Source of the DNA: Dryas octopetala
Lineage: Eukaryota > Streptophyta > Magnoliopsida > Rosales > Rosaceae
Direction of reading: 5' to 3'
Assembly: GCA_963921425.1 (NCBI GenBank)
Contig: OY992835.1
Span: 26,425,322-26,489,321, forward strand
Length of the DNA: 64,000 nucleotides
The translations under genes were made by a program, and so were the position numbers. Under the pieces are notes generated by a model. The model did no database searches, was not told the origin of the DNA, and saw only the letters and a program-made list of their open reading frames with translations. The stretch's first letter is position 1; each line of letters begins with the position of its first letter. This document shows positions 31,272 to 45,158 of the stretch, piece after piece.

Positions 31272-34200
31272 ATGGAGCCAGAGTCTGGACTTTCGACGCC
31301 TCCCCGCAACCCTTCTCAGGTTCAATCTCTAAATTCATTGCTCTCTTTTCTTGATTCTTATGCTTTACATACTTAATTTGCATATCTCTGCTCTGCTGCT
31401 TGGTTTGCATCCACATATGCCCTCATTATGTTTTTAAACATATTATTTCATTTATTGCCAAAATCTCATTTATCTTCCTCTTCGTCTACTCTTTCCATTA
31501 ATAACTCTGGTCGATCCGTAACATCCTTTTGTGCTTTGCACGGAATCCGTCTTTTTTCTGCTTCTCCCCCTCCTCTTTAACAAGTAGTGATTCCGAGATC
31601 TTAGGATTTCTCATTATTCCTTGCATAGCTTTTGCCTATATTCACATCCTCTTCCTTCAATTTCAAGTTTCAATTCTTCAGTATATTTGGTAAAACATTC
31701 TTTTCGTTTGGTCAACTTGTTGTGTGCTTCGTGGCCTCTTATTAATTACTTTTATTATTGTTTATTTCTCTGATGATGTTATATTCTTAGAACTATATAT
31801 AATCTAATCTTATTTTAGTTTGAGCGTGCTTCACTTTGACCTTGATATAGATTTTTAATTCCCCAGGATTTGTTATCCTGAGTATGAGTTCTTCGTATGT
31901 TTGTACTAGCTACTAGCACCTATACTGGTGTTTCTTTCCGGGCTTAACTTTAAAAAGTATATGAAAGTATATGTAGCATATAGGCTCAGTTGTAAACCAG
32001 ACCAACACAGGCCTTCTTGTTCATGGCACCACTGTCATCACTGGATAGCTATTCCCAACTCCCAAGTGTATGATTAATTGATTATTGACCAGGTGGAAAC
32101 ATAATTGAATTCTATCTCAGTCAATCACTTTGCTATCAACTAGTAGATGTGTGAGTTTAGTTTGTGTTCTCCACATAAGGATTTAGGCTTATAATCATCT
32201 CATAAATGGATTCTCTTATCCTCCGTCCTGGGCTGGAATGTAATTCATTAAATACCAGCTAGTGTAACTAATTAACCTCTTGTTGCTTTGCAGTTTTCAT
32301 GGGTGAATCTCTCCAGAAATCTATTACTTGCATACCAAAGCCTTGGTGTGGTTTATGGGGACCTGAGTACTTCTCCTCTCTATGTTTATACTAGCACATT
32401 TGTTGGGAAGTTGCAGGAACATCCAAATGAGGAAGTGATATTTGGTGCATTTTCCTTAATTTTCTGGACCCTTACACTGATACCCCTGCTTAAGTACGTC
32501 TTTATCCTATTGAGTGCCGACGATAATGGTGAAGGTGTGGTGAGACTTGAAGTTTTTAATATAACCTTTGTCTACTTTTTATTGAGTCCCCATTGGGTCT
32601 TATATATTATATCTAATTGATATCAGGTGGGACATTTGCTCTGTACTCGCTGCTTTGCCGCCATGCAAAGTTTAGTTTACTTCCCAACCAACAAGCAGCT
32701 GATGAGGAGCTCTCAGCCTACAAATATGGTCCCTCATCACATGTTGTAGGCTCTTCTCCATTAAAAAGATTTTTGGAGAAGCATAAAAGGCTACGGACAG
32801 CCCTACTAGTTGTGGTTTTATTAGGTGCTTGCATGGTCATAGGTGATGGTGTGCTCACTCCAGCAATTTCAGGTAAGGTACTAGGTTGGTGCTTGTCAAA
32901 CTGAGATTAGCCAAACTTTCTCAATGTCATTTTCATGTCCAGTAATTGTTGATGTGAATAGGAACCTATGTATTTATGTAGTGTTAGTTACGTTTCCGGA
33001 AACCTGGGACAGACAATAAAAAGAAAAAAAAATCTTAATTATAACATTTGTTAATAAGTTGTCTTGTCCCATTCAGTGACATCTGGTAAAATTGGAATGA
33101 TACTAAATTAATGATAACCTTAATGATAAACACAACGAAGATGCTTACATGTATGATTTGCTGCATACAATACACTTGTGAACATATTCAGCCATTCATT
33201 TAATAGGGCCACTTCATAATACAATATCCTTCAATCTTTCAGTTGTTTCTGGATATGGTAACTGTTTTTTACTTGCTCATATGCTGATAATAGCCCTACA
33301 TTATGTAAACATCTTGTCCAGACAAACCAATGTTATTGATTTTTTTTCCCCGTTACTTGCATGGATTGTGGAGTTAAATCTTTGGGCATTTCTTTTTCAC
33401 TTGCAGTTTTATCATCACTATCAGGGCTACAAGTTACAGAGAAGAACTTAACTAATGGTAAATAATTTCTCTTTATCACCTGTTGCCTTTTCTTTTGTTT
33501 TTAAATTCAAGATGCCTATTAATACTTGTATATTTCTCAATGCATCATATATTGGCTTTGTTTTTTAACATGCTATTTATTGTTTGTAGGTGAACTCCTC
33601 TTGCTTGCCTGTGTCATATTGGTCGGCCTGTTTGCTCTGCAGCATTGTGGCACCCACAGGGTAGCATTTTTATTTGCACCTATTGTAATAATCTGGTTGG
33701 TATCAATATTTTCCATTGGGCTGTACAACACAATACATTGGAACCCGACAATTGTTCGTGCATTGTCCCCGCATTACATTGTCAAGTTTTTCAGTGAGAC
33801 TGGTAAAGATGGTTGGATTTCTCTTGGCGGGATTCTTCTCTCCATAACTGGTATGCTGAATCTGAAAATGGATGGAAAATTGTTAGATATGCATAATATA
33901 TTGATGTTGTATTGGTGCAACTATCTTTATGAAACCTCTTTAGTTGGAATTGTATCTTAGCTTCTTAGAAACTAGACGTTATTGAAACCTCCAATTTCCA
34001 GATTTGCTCTTGCATGCTGCTATCTTAGATAAAGTAACTACTAGGTTCTTATCACCAAAAAAAAAAAAAAAAACACCTAATTACTAGGCATCTCCATGTC
34101 TTATCAGGTACTGAGGCTATGTTTGCAGATCTTGGTCATTTCACTGCTTTATCGATAAGAGTAAGTTTATAATTTTACTTCCGTTCTATGCAGAGTAAAA

Positions 34201-36784
34201 ACATTCAGTTCTAGATGGGGCATTGTTGAATATGGTTCAAAGGTATGTAGGGCTGATTTTCGAGTGGATCGGATCGGAATAAAGCCCTTTGGAAAATTTC
34301 CAAACTTTTTGCAATTCCTAAATACCTTTTGAAGTTATGTTAGAATAAACATATAAAATCAAAATATCTATAAAATTTTTACTATAAACATGCTAAAAAT
34401 TCAGAATATTTCGGATTGGTAGGTGATCAGAGTACTTATGAATTTTTGGATCGGAAATTAGGAATTCCTATATACTCTCTGATGCTGATTCAACTTTATT
34501 CGGAATTTTTGAAATTCAGAAATTCAGATTTTGGATTTAATTATATGATACCAAGATTTGAAACTTTCATATCGGTTTCAGTGAAAATCAGAATTTCCAC
34601 TCCAACTTTTGACCTCTGATATGCTTTGGTGAGAGACCGACATGTTATTATCCTATCCAGTGGATCTCTTTATAGAACTAGCACTCTTCACATGACTCAC
34701 ACCCACCCACCTGAAAGTGTGTATGAGATTAATACTTTCATTTTTTTTTCCTTTCTCTTCTTATTTAAAAGATTGGTAGTTGTAATCTATAAGTAGAGAT
34801 GTACGCATTTCTAATTAGAGACTTTTTTAGCCTCGCATATTTCTACCTTTTCAGTTCCAAGTAGGATGTTTTTGAGAAATTAAAAAACAGAGAAAAGGAG
34901 ACACCAAAGTGGCTGTTTTCTTTTTATAGTAGTATGGATATCAAATGAGTTAGACAGGCATAAGGACATATGCTCGCTGGATGGTTAGTGGAACAAGCAA
35001 TTAATTTAGAAAATATGTCTACATGATTACTACTTTTTTACCATAAACCACTCTTCACTTTTTAGGCCTTGTTCATTTTGATTTATTATATGGTCTATGG
35101 AATTTCACAAGTGAGAATATGAGAGTTTTTCTTGCCTATGCAGCTTGCGTTTGCATTCATTGTATACCCTTGTTTGGTAGTACAATACATGGGGCAAGCT
35201 GCTTTCCTGTCTAAACATCCCAACAACATTCGTCACAGTTTTTATGACTCAATTCCGGGTTAGTTCATTCTGAGCATATATCAGTATTGCTTCCAGAATT
35301 TTATTTACAAATTTGAGTTGGTAATTTTGTTTTCTGTCCTCCTTTTCATGCAGATCCTGTATTTTGGCCTGTCTTTGTTGTTGCCACCCTTGCAACTATC
35401 GTTGGGAGCCAGGCTGTTATAACTGCTACTTTCTCCATCATCAAGCAATGTCATGCCCTTGGCTGCTTCCCTCGAGTTAAAGTTGTCCACACCTCAAAAC
35501 ACATATATGGGCAGATCTACATCCCAGAAATTAATTGGATACTTATGGTCCTTACTCTTGCCATTACAGTTGGATTTCAAGACACTACTTTAATAGGAAA
35601 CGCTTATGGTACGTTACTTCTTTGAACAACCCCCCTTCCCACTTCCCCCTTCAACAATTAAGTGAGGTTGACAATATGTTCACTTTTGGTTCACAGGACT
35701 TGCTTGCATGATGGTTATGTTTGTCACGACATTCCTTATGGCACTTGTGATAATCTTTGTTTGGCAGAAAAGTGTAGTTCTGGCTGCGGTTTTCCTTATT
35801 TTCTTCTGGTTCATTGAGGGAGTCTACTTATCAGCAGCTCTCATTAAAGTGCCTCAGGGAGGATGGGTCCCTTTTGTTCTCTCATTCATCTTTATGATCA
35901 TTATGTATGTCTGGCATTATGGTACGCGGAAGAAGTATAACTATGATCTCCACAACAAAGTTTCATTAAAATGGTTGCTTGGCCTTGGCCCCAGCCTTGG
36001 TATAGTCCGTGTGCCTGGGATAGGCCTCATATACTCAGAGTTAGCAACAGGAGTTCCTGCGATATTCTCACACTTTGTGACAAATCTTCCTGCATTCCAC
36101 AAGGTGTTAGTTTTTGTTTGTGTAAAATCAGTTCCAGTTCCATGTGTTTCACCTGAAGAACGATTCCTCATTGGCCGGATTTGTCCAAGACCTTATCGTA
36201 TGTACAGGTGCATCGTGAGGTATGGGTACAAGGACATTCAACGGGATGATGGAGACTTTGAGAACCAGCTCATACAAAGCATAGCAGAGTTCATCCAGAT
36301 GGAAGCAGTGGAACCACAATTCTCAAGCTCTGAGAGCTCATCATTTGATGGAAGGATGGCTGTTATAAGCACCAGATCGGTGCAATCAAGTTTGAGCTTA
36401 ATAGCTACTGAGCAAGAGGATTTTGGTGTCAGCAACTCCATCCAAAGCAGCAAATCTTTAACTCTCCAGAGTTTAGGATCAGTGTATGATGATGAAAACC
36501 CACAAATTAGGAGGCGCCAAGTAAGGTTTCAGTTACCATCAAACGCTGGTATGGATCCTGCAGTAAGGGAAGAGCTGATGGATTTAATCCAGGCCAAGGA
36601 AGCAGGGGTTGCTTATATAATGGGGCATTCATATGTGAAGGCGAGGAGGTCATCTTCATTTTTGAAGAAGCTTGTGATCGATATGGGGTATTCTTTTCTT
36701 AGGAAGAACTGCAGGGGCCCTGCTGTGGCACTTAACATTCCTCACATCAGTCTTATCGAAGTTGGCATGATATACTATGTCTAA
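31272..36784 (+). CDS. KUP4: KUP/HAK/KT potassium transporter, KUP4/TRH1-like
   Basis: Nine exons: 31272-31319, 32294-32534, 32627-32872, 33407-33457, 33590-33850, 34108-34160, 35144-35258, 35354-35608 and 35697-36784. They give 2,358 nt, 785 aa, with a consistent phase at every join. The protein starts [16 protein letters not shown]. It has the family block [20 protein letters not shown] and the later blocks [37 protein letters not shown] and [15 protein letters not shown], and ends in [11 protein letters not shown]. About 12 membrane helices are expected, followed by a ~300-residue cytosolic tail. Family knowledge: H+-coupled K+ uptake; KUP4/TRH1 acts in root-hair growth and auxin transport. 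The match is closest to that subgroup by recall, so the paralogue assignment is less sure than the family. The retrotransposon ends 404 bp before the start codon. Confidence 0.94.
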
Positions 36785-37674
36785 TTGTTTGAAGGAATTT
36801 TGTTACTTAGATCCTAGGGGGATTCAATCTGTAAGGAGTTAGCTAGCTAGTTAGCTTACTCTTAGTCTAAGCTCATGGGAGAAGCTTTGGTATGCTATGC
36901 TAAAGGTAGGAAGGACTATCTGGTTGCAGATTTCTTTTGGAAGGACCATCTTGTTGCAGATTTCATTAATTTGGAAGCCTCTTTGCCTCTCCGACTTGTA
37001 TAGATAAATAACATCAAAACATGATTTTTACTTTGGTAAATCACTTTGGCTTTCAACATGCATTTGTTCAGTGATATTGTTAAGTCTGTTAACGACAGAA
37101 TCAAACGCCATGGGCACTTCCTTTCTCTTAGGAAAGAAGAAATGAGAGACGAGAGATGTGAAGAAGAGAGAAAAAGGAGAAATAGATAAATCATCTTGTG
37201 TTCTTTGCCCTCAATTTTTTATTTTCTCATCTCATCTTCTTTTTTCTGCTTACAAATGGAATTGAGCTTAGGACCTCCTCTCCAGGTTCCACAACCTCCA
37301 CCAGTATTTTACGGGTTTTACCTATACGACTTGAGCTGAGTTTCATGAACACTTTCTTGTCTCTTTCTTTTCAATCTCATATAAAAATAATAAAATAGCA
37401 AGATATAAATTATATAATAGCTATATTTTCTATTTGACTATCAAGTCAAGTTTTAATTGAGCCTAACATTATTCATATTGGGTTTTCTTTGAATTTGGAA
37501 AAGTAGCTTACCTTTATCAGAAATCATAGTCTAGATTACTCTTTAATAGTTTAGATTACTCTTTAAAGTCATCTATGTAAAAAATTAACTATATTAAAAA
37601 TTGTTTAGTATCTAACTGTTATGAAATATAATGAGATGGATAAATGGTTTTTAATTTGATAATAAAAACCAAAG
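36785..37674. other. 3' UTR and intergenic region
   Basis: Holds the 3' UTR of the K+ transporter, then AT-rich text. No gene is visible. Confidence 0.5.
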
Positions 37675-38078
37675 AGAATGGTTTCAAAGAGCGCTTTAGA
37701 GCCAACCAGTTAGTAAGATAATACGACGCTAACTATTATTTTGAGCCCACTACACAATATAATCTCATGATCCGAACCGTTTATTTTTTAGGTTTTCATT
37801 CAAATATCATCCTTGCAAAAAATCAACAAAATCGAAAATCGTTTAGCCAATTATTTAGTAAGGTAATTGTGCTTATGTAAATGGACGAACAAAAGTTTTT
37901 CAATAAAACATGAAATGATTGTAATGATAATCAAATAGCTAAATGATTTCTGATTTGGTTGATTTTTTGCATGGTTGATCTTTGAATGGAGACCTAAAAT
38001 ATGAACGGTTTGGATCATAAAATTACATAGTGTAGTTGCCCAAAAAAGTGGTTAACTCTAGAGCATTTTTGCCCTTTA
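37675..38078. mobile_element. Inverted-repeat MITE-like element
   Basis: The left arm (from about 37681, with GAGCGCTTTAGAGCCAACCA and CATGATCCGAACCGTTTATT) mirrors the right arm (CGGTTTGGATCATAAAATTA and GTTAACTCTAGAGCATTTTT up to about 38074). The arms are about 140 bp and diverged. No transposase; no target duplication could be fixed. Confidence 0.65.
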
Positions 38079-38444
38079 TAATACTAGAGATAGTGATAAA
38101 CCGGTGATGGCAATTGTCAAGTTTTTAAGCCCCTAAAAACGCATAAGCCGAAGTAAAGGAAAAAGACCAAAGCCCAAAGTAGAAATATCTATGTTATTGT
38201 TGGGTGGGCCGTGGGTGTGGTTGGATATGTTCCACATGATCAACTTGCTTCCAGCTAATTGTGCTCAAGTCTGAAGTGCACGGTCGAGTGTGGACTGTGG
38301 AGTGTGGACTAGTGGACTGAAAAGAAAAGAAAAGTGAAGTGAAAATGGTGAAAGTAGTAAAACCTCTAAAACCTGGAATCCAAGTAAGTTGATAACTTAA
38401 AATTATCCACTAGGAGTAGGAGGAGCGAGGACTAGGATCATAGG
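38079..38444. promoter_or_regulatory. Promoter region of the TRCF-like helicase gene
   Basis: Unique sequence upstream of ATG 38445, without a clear TATA box. AAGTGAAGTG-type short repeats occur near 38320-38345. Confidence 0.4.
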
Positions 38445-41400
38445 ATGGCTCTGCTCCTCCCAATCCCTCCAGGCAGTTGTAGGCCGGCAAGTCGGGTGTT
38501 GAGGCTGAGGTCGTCGTGTGGCAGCAGCAGCAGGCGGCTTTATTTCCGGTGTGGTTGCCACTGCGAATACAAAAACGGAGGTGGACTTGGACTGGTTTCG
38601 GTGCCGAATGGTGTGTACACCCACACCCAAGGCCTTTCTACCCAATCGGGCAAGCGGAGGGATGCCGTGGACGCAGAGAGCGACGCCATATCCATTCTAA
38701 ATGAGAGGATTCGGCGGGAGCAGAGCAAGAGAGAAGGGTCCAGAAGTAGTACGGTAATGGAGTCGGAGGAGGCGGACAAGTACATAGAGTTGGTGAAGGC
38801 GCAGCAGCAGAGGGGCCTTGCGAAGCTCAAAGGAGATGTTAGCTACAAGGTCGATCCGTACACTCTTCGTTCTGGGGATTATGTGGTGCATAAGAAGGTC
38901 GGTATTGGTCGATTTGTTGGGATTAAATTCGACATTCCCAATTCCCCCAATTCCACGGAGAGGGAACCCGTTGAATACGTCTTCATAGAGTATGCCGATG
39001 GCATGGCCAAGCTTCCTGTTAAGCAGGCCTCTCGCTTGCTCTATCGTTATAATCTGTACGTTTCTTTCTTCTTCTTCTTCTTCTTCTTCTTTCGTAAACA
39101 ATAAAAGAGAAACAAAAATGTTGTTTAATTTTCAGCCCAAACGAAACCAAAAGGCCTCGCACTTTGAGCAAATTGAGCGACACCAGTGTATGGGAGCGAA
39201 GAAAGACCAAAGGAAAGATTGCCATTCAGAAAATGGTTGTTGATTTAATGGAGTTGTATCTACATAGGCTCAAACAAAGACGCCCCCCTTACCCAAAGAC
39301 CCCTGCCATGGCTCACTTTGTTTCTCAGTTCCCTTATCATCCCACCCCTGATCAAAAACAGGCTTTCATTGATGTTCACAAAGATTTGACAGCCAGAGAA
39401 ACTCCAATGGACCGCTTGATTTGTGGAGATGTTGGCTTTGGCAAGACTGAAGTTGCACTGCGTGCCATCTTTTGCGTTGTTTCATCAGGGAAGCAAGCTA
39501 TGGTTCTCGCACCCACTATTGTTTTGGCCAAGCAACATTTTGATGTTATTTCAGAGCGCTTTTCTATCTACCCAAATATCAAGGTTGGACTTCTCAGCAG
39601 GTTTCAGGTACCACTAAGTTTTACATTTACTTAATTGGTATGCATCTTATGTATTCCACAATCTCCAACTTGCAAAAACTACAGACAAATCATAATAGGT
39701 TCAACTTCAGACTTGTATTGAGTTGCATACTTGCATCCGGGATGCAATTATTGTCTTTTACTGCTCTGTTTCTGAAACACCCTAGAGGTTTCATAACTGC
39801 TACTTTTTGTTTGAAAATTGAAACTAAGCAGAACGATTATGACTTGTAGACTAAAGCAGAGAAAGAGGAACATCTGGACATGATTAAAAATGGTCATTTG
39901 GACATAATTGTTGGGACTCACTCACTCCTTGGAAGTCGTGTTGTATATAATAATCTTGGCCTGCTTGTGGTTGATGAAGAACAGGTTCGTCATTGAATCT
40001 ATTTGCTGCTATCTACAATAGATTAGCGTGTAGTTGGCCTACAGAATTTTATCTCTTGCTCTAAAAGCATGTATTTTCTTTCTGCTCTATAGAGGTTTGG
40101 CGTCAAACAGAAGGAGAAGATTGCTTCATTCAAAACATCAGTCGATGTTCTTACTCTCTCGGCAACACCTATACCACGAACCCTTTATTTAGCTTTGACT
40201 GGTTTTCGTGATGCTAGGTAATGTGCATATTATCAATTTCTGGATCTACATGCCCATTTCAATTGGTTTATTTGTAAATGAACAAGGCTAGTTGCATAAT
40301 TTTATGATTGACCCTTGAATTCTTTAACTTGCCTCCCCTCAAAAAAGAAGAAGTCAGTAGTTACCGGACTAACTGTTATTTTTTTCAATTGATGTATTGT
40401 GTGTGTGTATTTAGCAATTTCAACCTTTTGAATAACTATATGCTGCATTCGTATGGGAACAAGTGTACAAATCTGATACTACAATTTTCTGAATTATGTT
40501 ACAAGTAGTCACAGTTTCGTCGATGTCCTGACTTGAAGCCAACCATTTGGACAGGATTGTATGTTAGTGAGAAGGAACCCACTGAAATGATTGGCATAAG
40601 TCTTTTTTAAGTTGAGTTGTAAGAAAAGGCTGATGATCTTAAAAATATCATATCCAAGTATGAAGTATCCAACACTGGGAAAGAGACAAACAAATATAGT
40701 TCTTACTCCATGACAGGGCTTACATAATTCTGCAACCTAAAGCTTTCATACTACGAGGCTAATTAAGACTAATAACTTGCTGGCCCCCTAATTTTATACT
40801 GATGTATTTATATGTCTGCCCTTTCTTTTCAGTTTGATTTCAACTCCACCTCCAGAAAGAGTCCCCATAAGAACCCATCTTTCAGCATACAGTAAAGAAA
40901 AGGTATTATCAGCAATTAAGTATGAGCTGGACCGAGGTGGCCAAGTGTTTTATGTTTTGCCTCGTATTAAAGGTAAGCTCATCGATTGCTGGTTTTATGT
41001 AGTTTATTAATCCTAGAAAAGTTATGCACAAACTTTTCTAATTTTCTTTATCATATTTCCTTGGTAGCAGTAGTTTTGGCAGTTAGATACATGAAGTCTC
41101 TCTATTGCTTCTGTCATTGTTATTAATGACCAAATGCAGATGTCACTATTTTGTGAGGCTGTAGAATGAACAAGGATTCTCTTATTCATGGTTTTAGATT
41201 CACTTGGCTTTTATGTCGAAAGAACAAGAGAAATTCCATTATTGAATAACAGCTAATTAGAGCAATGCCAAGGCTGTTTTTTTTTTCTTTTGGGTACAAG
41301 GCATAGCATACTTATATGTTTTCTTGGTGTTTTGTTTTCTTGACGGTTGGTGCATGTTTCACTTCTGTTCTTATGTTGCAGGACTTGAAGAAGTGATGGA

Positions 41401-42897
41401 ATTTCTTGAACAGTCATTTCCTAATGTTGAAATAGCTATTGCACACGGGAAGGTACTTTCTTCCTTTAGCATTTGATATCTCCAAAGGGAACTACTGTGA
41501 GATCAAATATAGATCCCTAATGTGAAACTATCATCATCAATTAACATAGTGCAATGTATATGAATTAAAATTCATTATATTTGTGAAATTTAAACATTAG
41601 GTAAATTGAGGATACATTGGGATCTGAAAAGGAAGTGATTCATATACATCATTAATTGCAGCATAGGGTGGGATCTGGTCAGTTGGAGTTCTCTGCATGT
41701 CTAAATTGATGTCTGCATCTTTTTGCAGCAATATTCAAAGCAGCTAGAGGAAACCATGCAGAAATTTGCACAAGGTGAAATCAAGATTCTTATTTGCACT
41801 AATATAGTAGAAAGTGGGCTTGACATTCAGAATGCAAACACCATCATAATTCAGGATGTTCAACAATTTGGCCTTGCACAGTTGTATCAGGTCCTCATCT
41901 TTCTGCTTTCTTTATATATTTCTCAAATGGTGTAAAATATATGGAGGACTAACATTCAAAATTGCTATCTTAGTATGTGAAGTTCTTTCATTTATTAAAT
42001 AAGAGAATAGAATGGTTTCTGAACTTCTCAAAGTCCTTATCCACTTTACTTTTTATGTTTATATTTCTTCTTTGGTTCTTTTTTTTTTGTTTCCCATTAA
42101 ATGGAAATAGTTGCGCGGAAGGGTGGGGCGGGCAGATAAGGAAGCTCTTGCACACTTATTTTACCCACAAAAGTCACTCCTAACTGATCAAGCGTTGGTA
42201 TGTTTTTCTTTTCCTTCTTTCTTTTTGACCTTTATTCTTTTGCTGATTACAGTAGTCAGTGGATCCTCAGATGCACTGGAAAAAAATTTATATTTTTTTT
42301 AATGTGCTTTTGCTACCCTTCATGATATGTAGTGCTTGTTTTTTCATGATGCTATTCAAGATACACTTTAAAGGTCGTTATCTACTGTGTTCTAGATATA
42401 CTTGTCTGTGCTTACTTTGGAGTGTTTAAAGTAACAGTCGTTGTGGCCATGCTCTAGGAGAGACTTGCAGCTCTTGAGGAATGCTGTGAACTTGGGCAAG
42501 GTTTCCAACTTGCAGAGAGGGACATGGGAATCAGAGGCTTTGGTACCATCTTTGGTGAGCAACAGACAGGGGATGTTGGAAATGTTGGCATCGATCTCTT
42601 CTTTGAAATGCTCTTTGAGAGCCTGTCCAAGGTATTTTCTTGTTCATGACCGACTTTTAAATTTCACTTTTATGAAAACAAGGCATCAGGATTAGGTGTG
42701 ATTTGTGAATCATTTCTAGCTTCTTGCTTCCATTTTTTCATTTTACTTTTGGCTATTATTTATTTAACTATTGAATTTTGCAATGCCTTTTGTGCTCTAA
42801 CTGCATAAGTATTAATTTATGATATGAAAATAGGTTCACAATCTTTTTAATGGGACAAGTTAGTAGACTGTGCTGATTAAGTGTTTAATGTATAATG

Positions 42898-42940
<43 letters not shown>

Positions 42941-43919
42941 AGACACACATGTAACTGTTTGTTGTTAGGCACACCAATGTCTAGTATGTGCCTTTTACTT
43001 GCTCTGGTACTAATTCTAAACTTCCTGTCTTCTCTTTTTTGTTTGATACCAGGTTGATGAACACCGTGTAGTTTCTGTTCCTTACTGGTCCGTTGAGGTA
43101 CTTCCATCTTCGCAGGAAATTAACCATCTCAAAATAAACATTTGCACATCATAAATGCTGATTAAGTTCAATGTGATTGAAATGAGGATCTCTGGTTAGG
43201 GACTTAGGGCACTTTGACATAAGTTTGACAAAGGCTCCAGAGATTTTCAAAATTGACATATGGGACATGCATGTATAATTGTATACAATTATGACTTTAG
43301 TCAACTGATTTAATTTTTAATGGGTGTGTTTTATGCTCTCTTCAGATTGATATAAATATAAATCCTCATCTCCCTTCTGAATACATAAATTATCTGGAGA
43401 ATCCCATGGAGATAATTCATGAAGCTGAGAAAGCTGCTGAGAAAGATATCTGGAGTTTGATGCAATATGCTGAGAATTTGCGCCGCCAATATGGAAAGGA
43501 GCCACACTCCATGGAGATTCTATTAAAGAAACTGTATGTGCGGAGGATGGCAGCAGATCTTGGAATATCCAGGATATATGCTTCAGGAAAGATGGTTGCT
43601 ATGAAAACAAGCATGAATAAAAAGGTTTTCAAGCTGATTACAGATTCAATGGTTTCTGATGTTCACCGAAATTCTTTGGTTTTTGAGGGTGACCAGATCA
43701 AGGTAATCACATATAATCACCTTCTGTTATTTTCTTTGCCTATTTGACAAGTGTGTTAGTTTCACCGTTCCTCCACTCAACATATCATCACGTCATCTTA
43801 TGTATATTCTCTTGCAGGCAGAGCTCCTTCTAGAGCTTCCGAGAGAACAACTCCTAAATTGGATCTTTCAATGTTTGGCTGAACTTCATGCTTCCTTACC
43901 TGCCCTCATAAAGTATTAG
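38445..43919 (+). CDS. Chloroplast-targeted TRCF/Mfd-RecG-like ATP-dependent DNA helicase
   Basis: Twelve exons: 38445-39055, 39136-39607, 39850-39984, 40093-40217, 40833-40972, 41382-41452, 41729-41890, 42111-42197, 42458-42631, 43053-43097, 43346-43702 and 43818-43919, giving 826 aa. This is close to Arabidopsis At3g02060 by recall. The first ~60 residues are Ser/Arg/Cys-rich, like a plastid transit peptide. A CarD-like/RID region ([19 protein letters not shown]) lies near 140-200. Helicase motifs follow: GDVGFGKTE (Walker A, 301-309), DEEQ (403-406), [21 protein letters not shown] and [10 protein letters not shown] (motif VI). The C-terminus reaches [16 protein letters not shown] and LPALIKY. 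Family knowledge: bacterial Mfd removes stalled RNA polymerase at lesions; plant members lack the UvrB-like N-terminus, as here. The plastid role is inferred. Confidence 0.93.
42900..42939 (+). repeat. (TC)n microsatellite in helicase intron 9
   Basis: A pure TC tract of about 40 bp lies 110 bp upstream of the exon 10 acceptor. Confidence 0.95.
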
Positions 43920-45158
43920 TTGTCTTTGTGGACAAAATTGGATTGTTATGACTTACTACATCATGATTGGTTACAGTTTGCGATACTTCAACATCGCATA
44001 TAAGCATTGGGTAGTAAAAAGAGAGCCAAAAAATCTGTCTCAGTTTCCATTGGTTTCAGGTTGTGACTAGTGATCCCTCTGATTTTGCAAGGCTAAGATG
44101 CCGTTGCATGAATCACGTGATACTCAAAATGATCACAAATTGATGCTACCAGTGGAAACTTTAACAACTGCCTGTATTCCTTCTTCCTTTGGTGGGTTAT
44201 GATCGAGATTGTAGTGGCAAATAATCCGAGGTAATTCAACCTTACTGTTCAAATCGTCTAAATTATAAGTGCTTGTGATGAGTTCAATCTTATTTTGCAG
44301 GTAGGTTGTGAAATAGATGCAAAGAGAATTCAAGGGGCATAAGTTGTGTCTGAAATGGCTACAGATGTGGCAGTGACATTCCCATTCTCATACATATGCT
44401 AATCCTACTTGTACAAGGATCATGTATTACATATGGTTATCTTCCTTATAAATCATACATGGAAGTGGTGCTGTATGATTTTTGCATAGCCCAGTTGGGA
44501 AGTGATGAAGAGGCCCGCATTTTGGTATGCAATGTTGAAAGAAATAAGTCATCGTAGTTTCTGTGACTGATTATAGTAGAGAAATTATTTTAAATTGACT
44601 ATGGTGACGGTGTACTCCTGGAAAGACTTTAGTTTTTTTTTTTTTTTGAAAACTTGGAATGACTTGATTCGTGGACAACATGAACATCATTTAATTGCAG
44701 TTGTGGGTTGGCGGGGATTATTGACCGTTGGGTACGAAAATTGACAGGTGGGTGCCGAATGACAATTTAATTTTGCCGGCCTTGTTTTCTTTTGGTTTTT
44801 ATTTTTATTTTTTATATAAGAAGCTACCTTACCTACGTGACCCCAACGCCCCCCAACGCATTTCAGTGTTTTTGTTTTTGTTTATTAAAATGAGGTTTAA
44901 TCTGGTAAAGAGATTCGAATTTAAGACACTGATTGAAAACCCTCCCAACATCGAGAGTGAACTAAAACTAGGTGTTGCTGCTGAAACTAAGGGCAAATAA
45001 GATAAATAAAGATGGAAAATGCCTGTATACTCAATTTTGTACTCGTTATCAATCACATGAGGATATACTATATTTTTTCTTATGGACCTCATTCTAAACT
45101 TATGTAATTGATAATAAATGCAAGGTTTATGATGATAAATACAAGGTAGAACTCAAAG
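43920..45158. other. 3' UTR and intergenic region
   Basis: Probable helicase 3' UTR, a T run near 44631-44647, and AT-rich text. No supported gene. Confidence 0.5.

Noticed and set aside
33526..33960. 144-codon open frame reading into introns of the K+ transporter
   Set aside because: Only 33590-33850 is an exon in phase with its neighbours; the rest is intron sequence read through.
34230..34620. Possible small transposon in K+ transporter intron 6 (TAGGGCTGATTTTCGAGTGG)
   Set aside because: I could not find a convincing inverted partner or target duplication, only weak similarity near 34580-34610.
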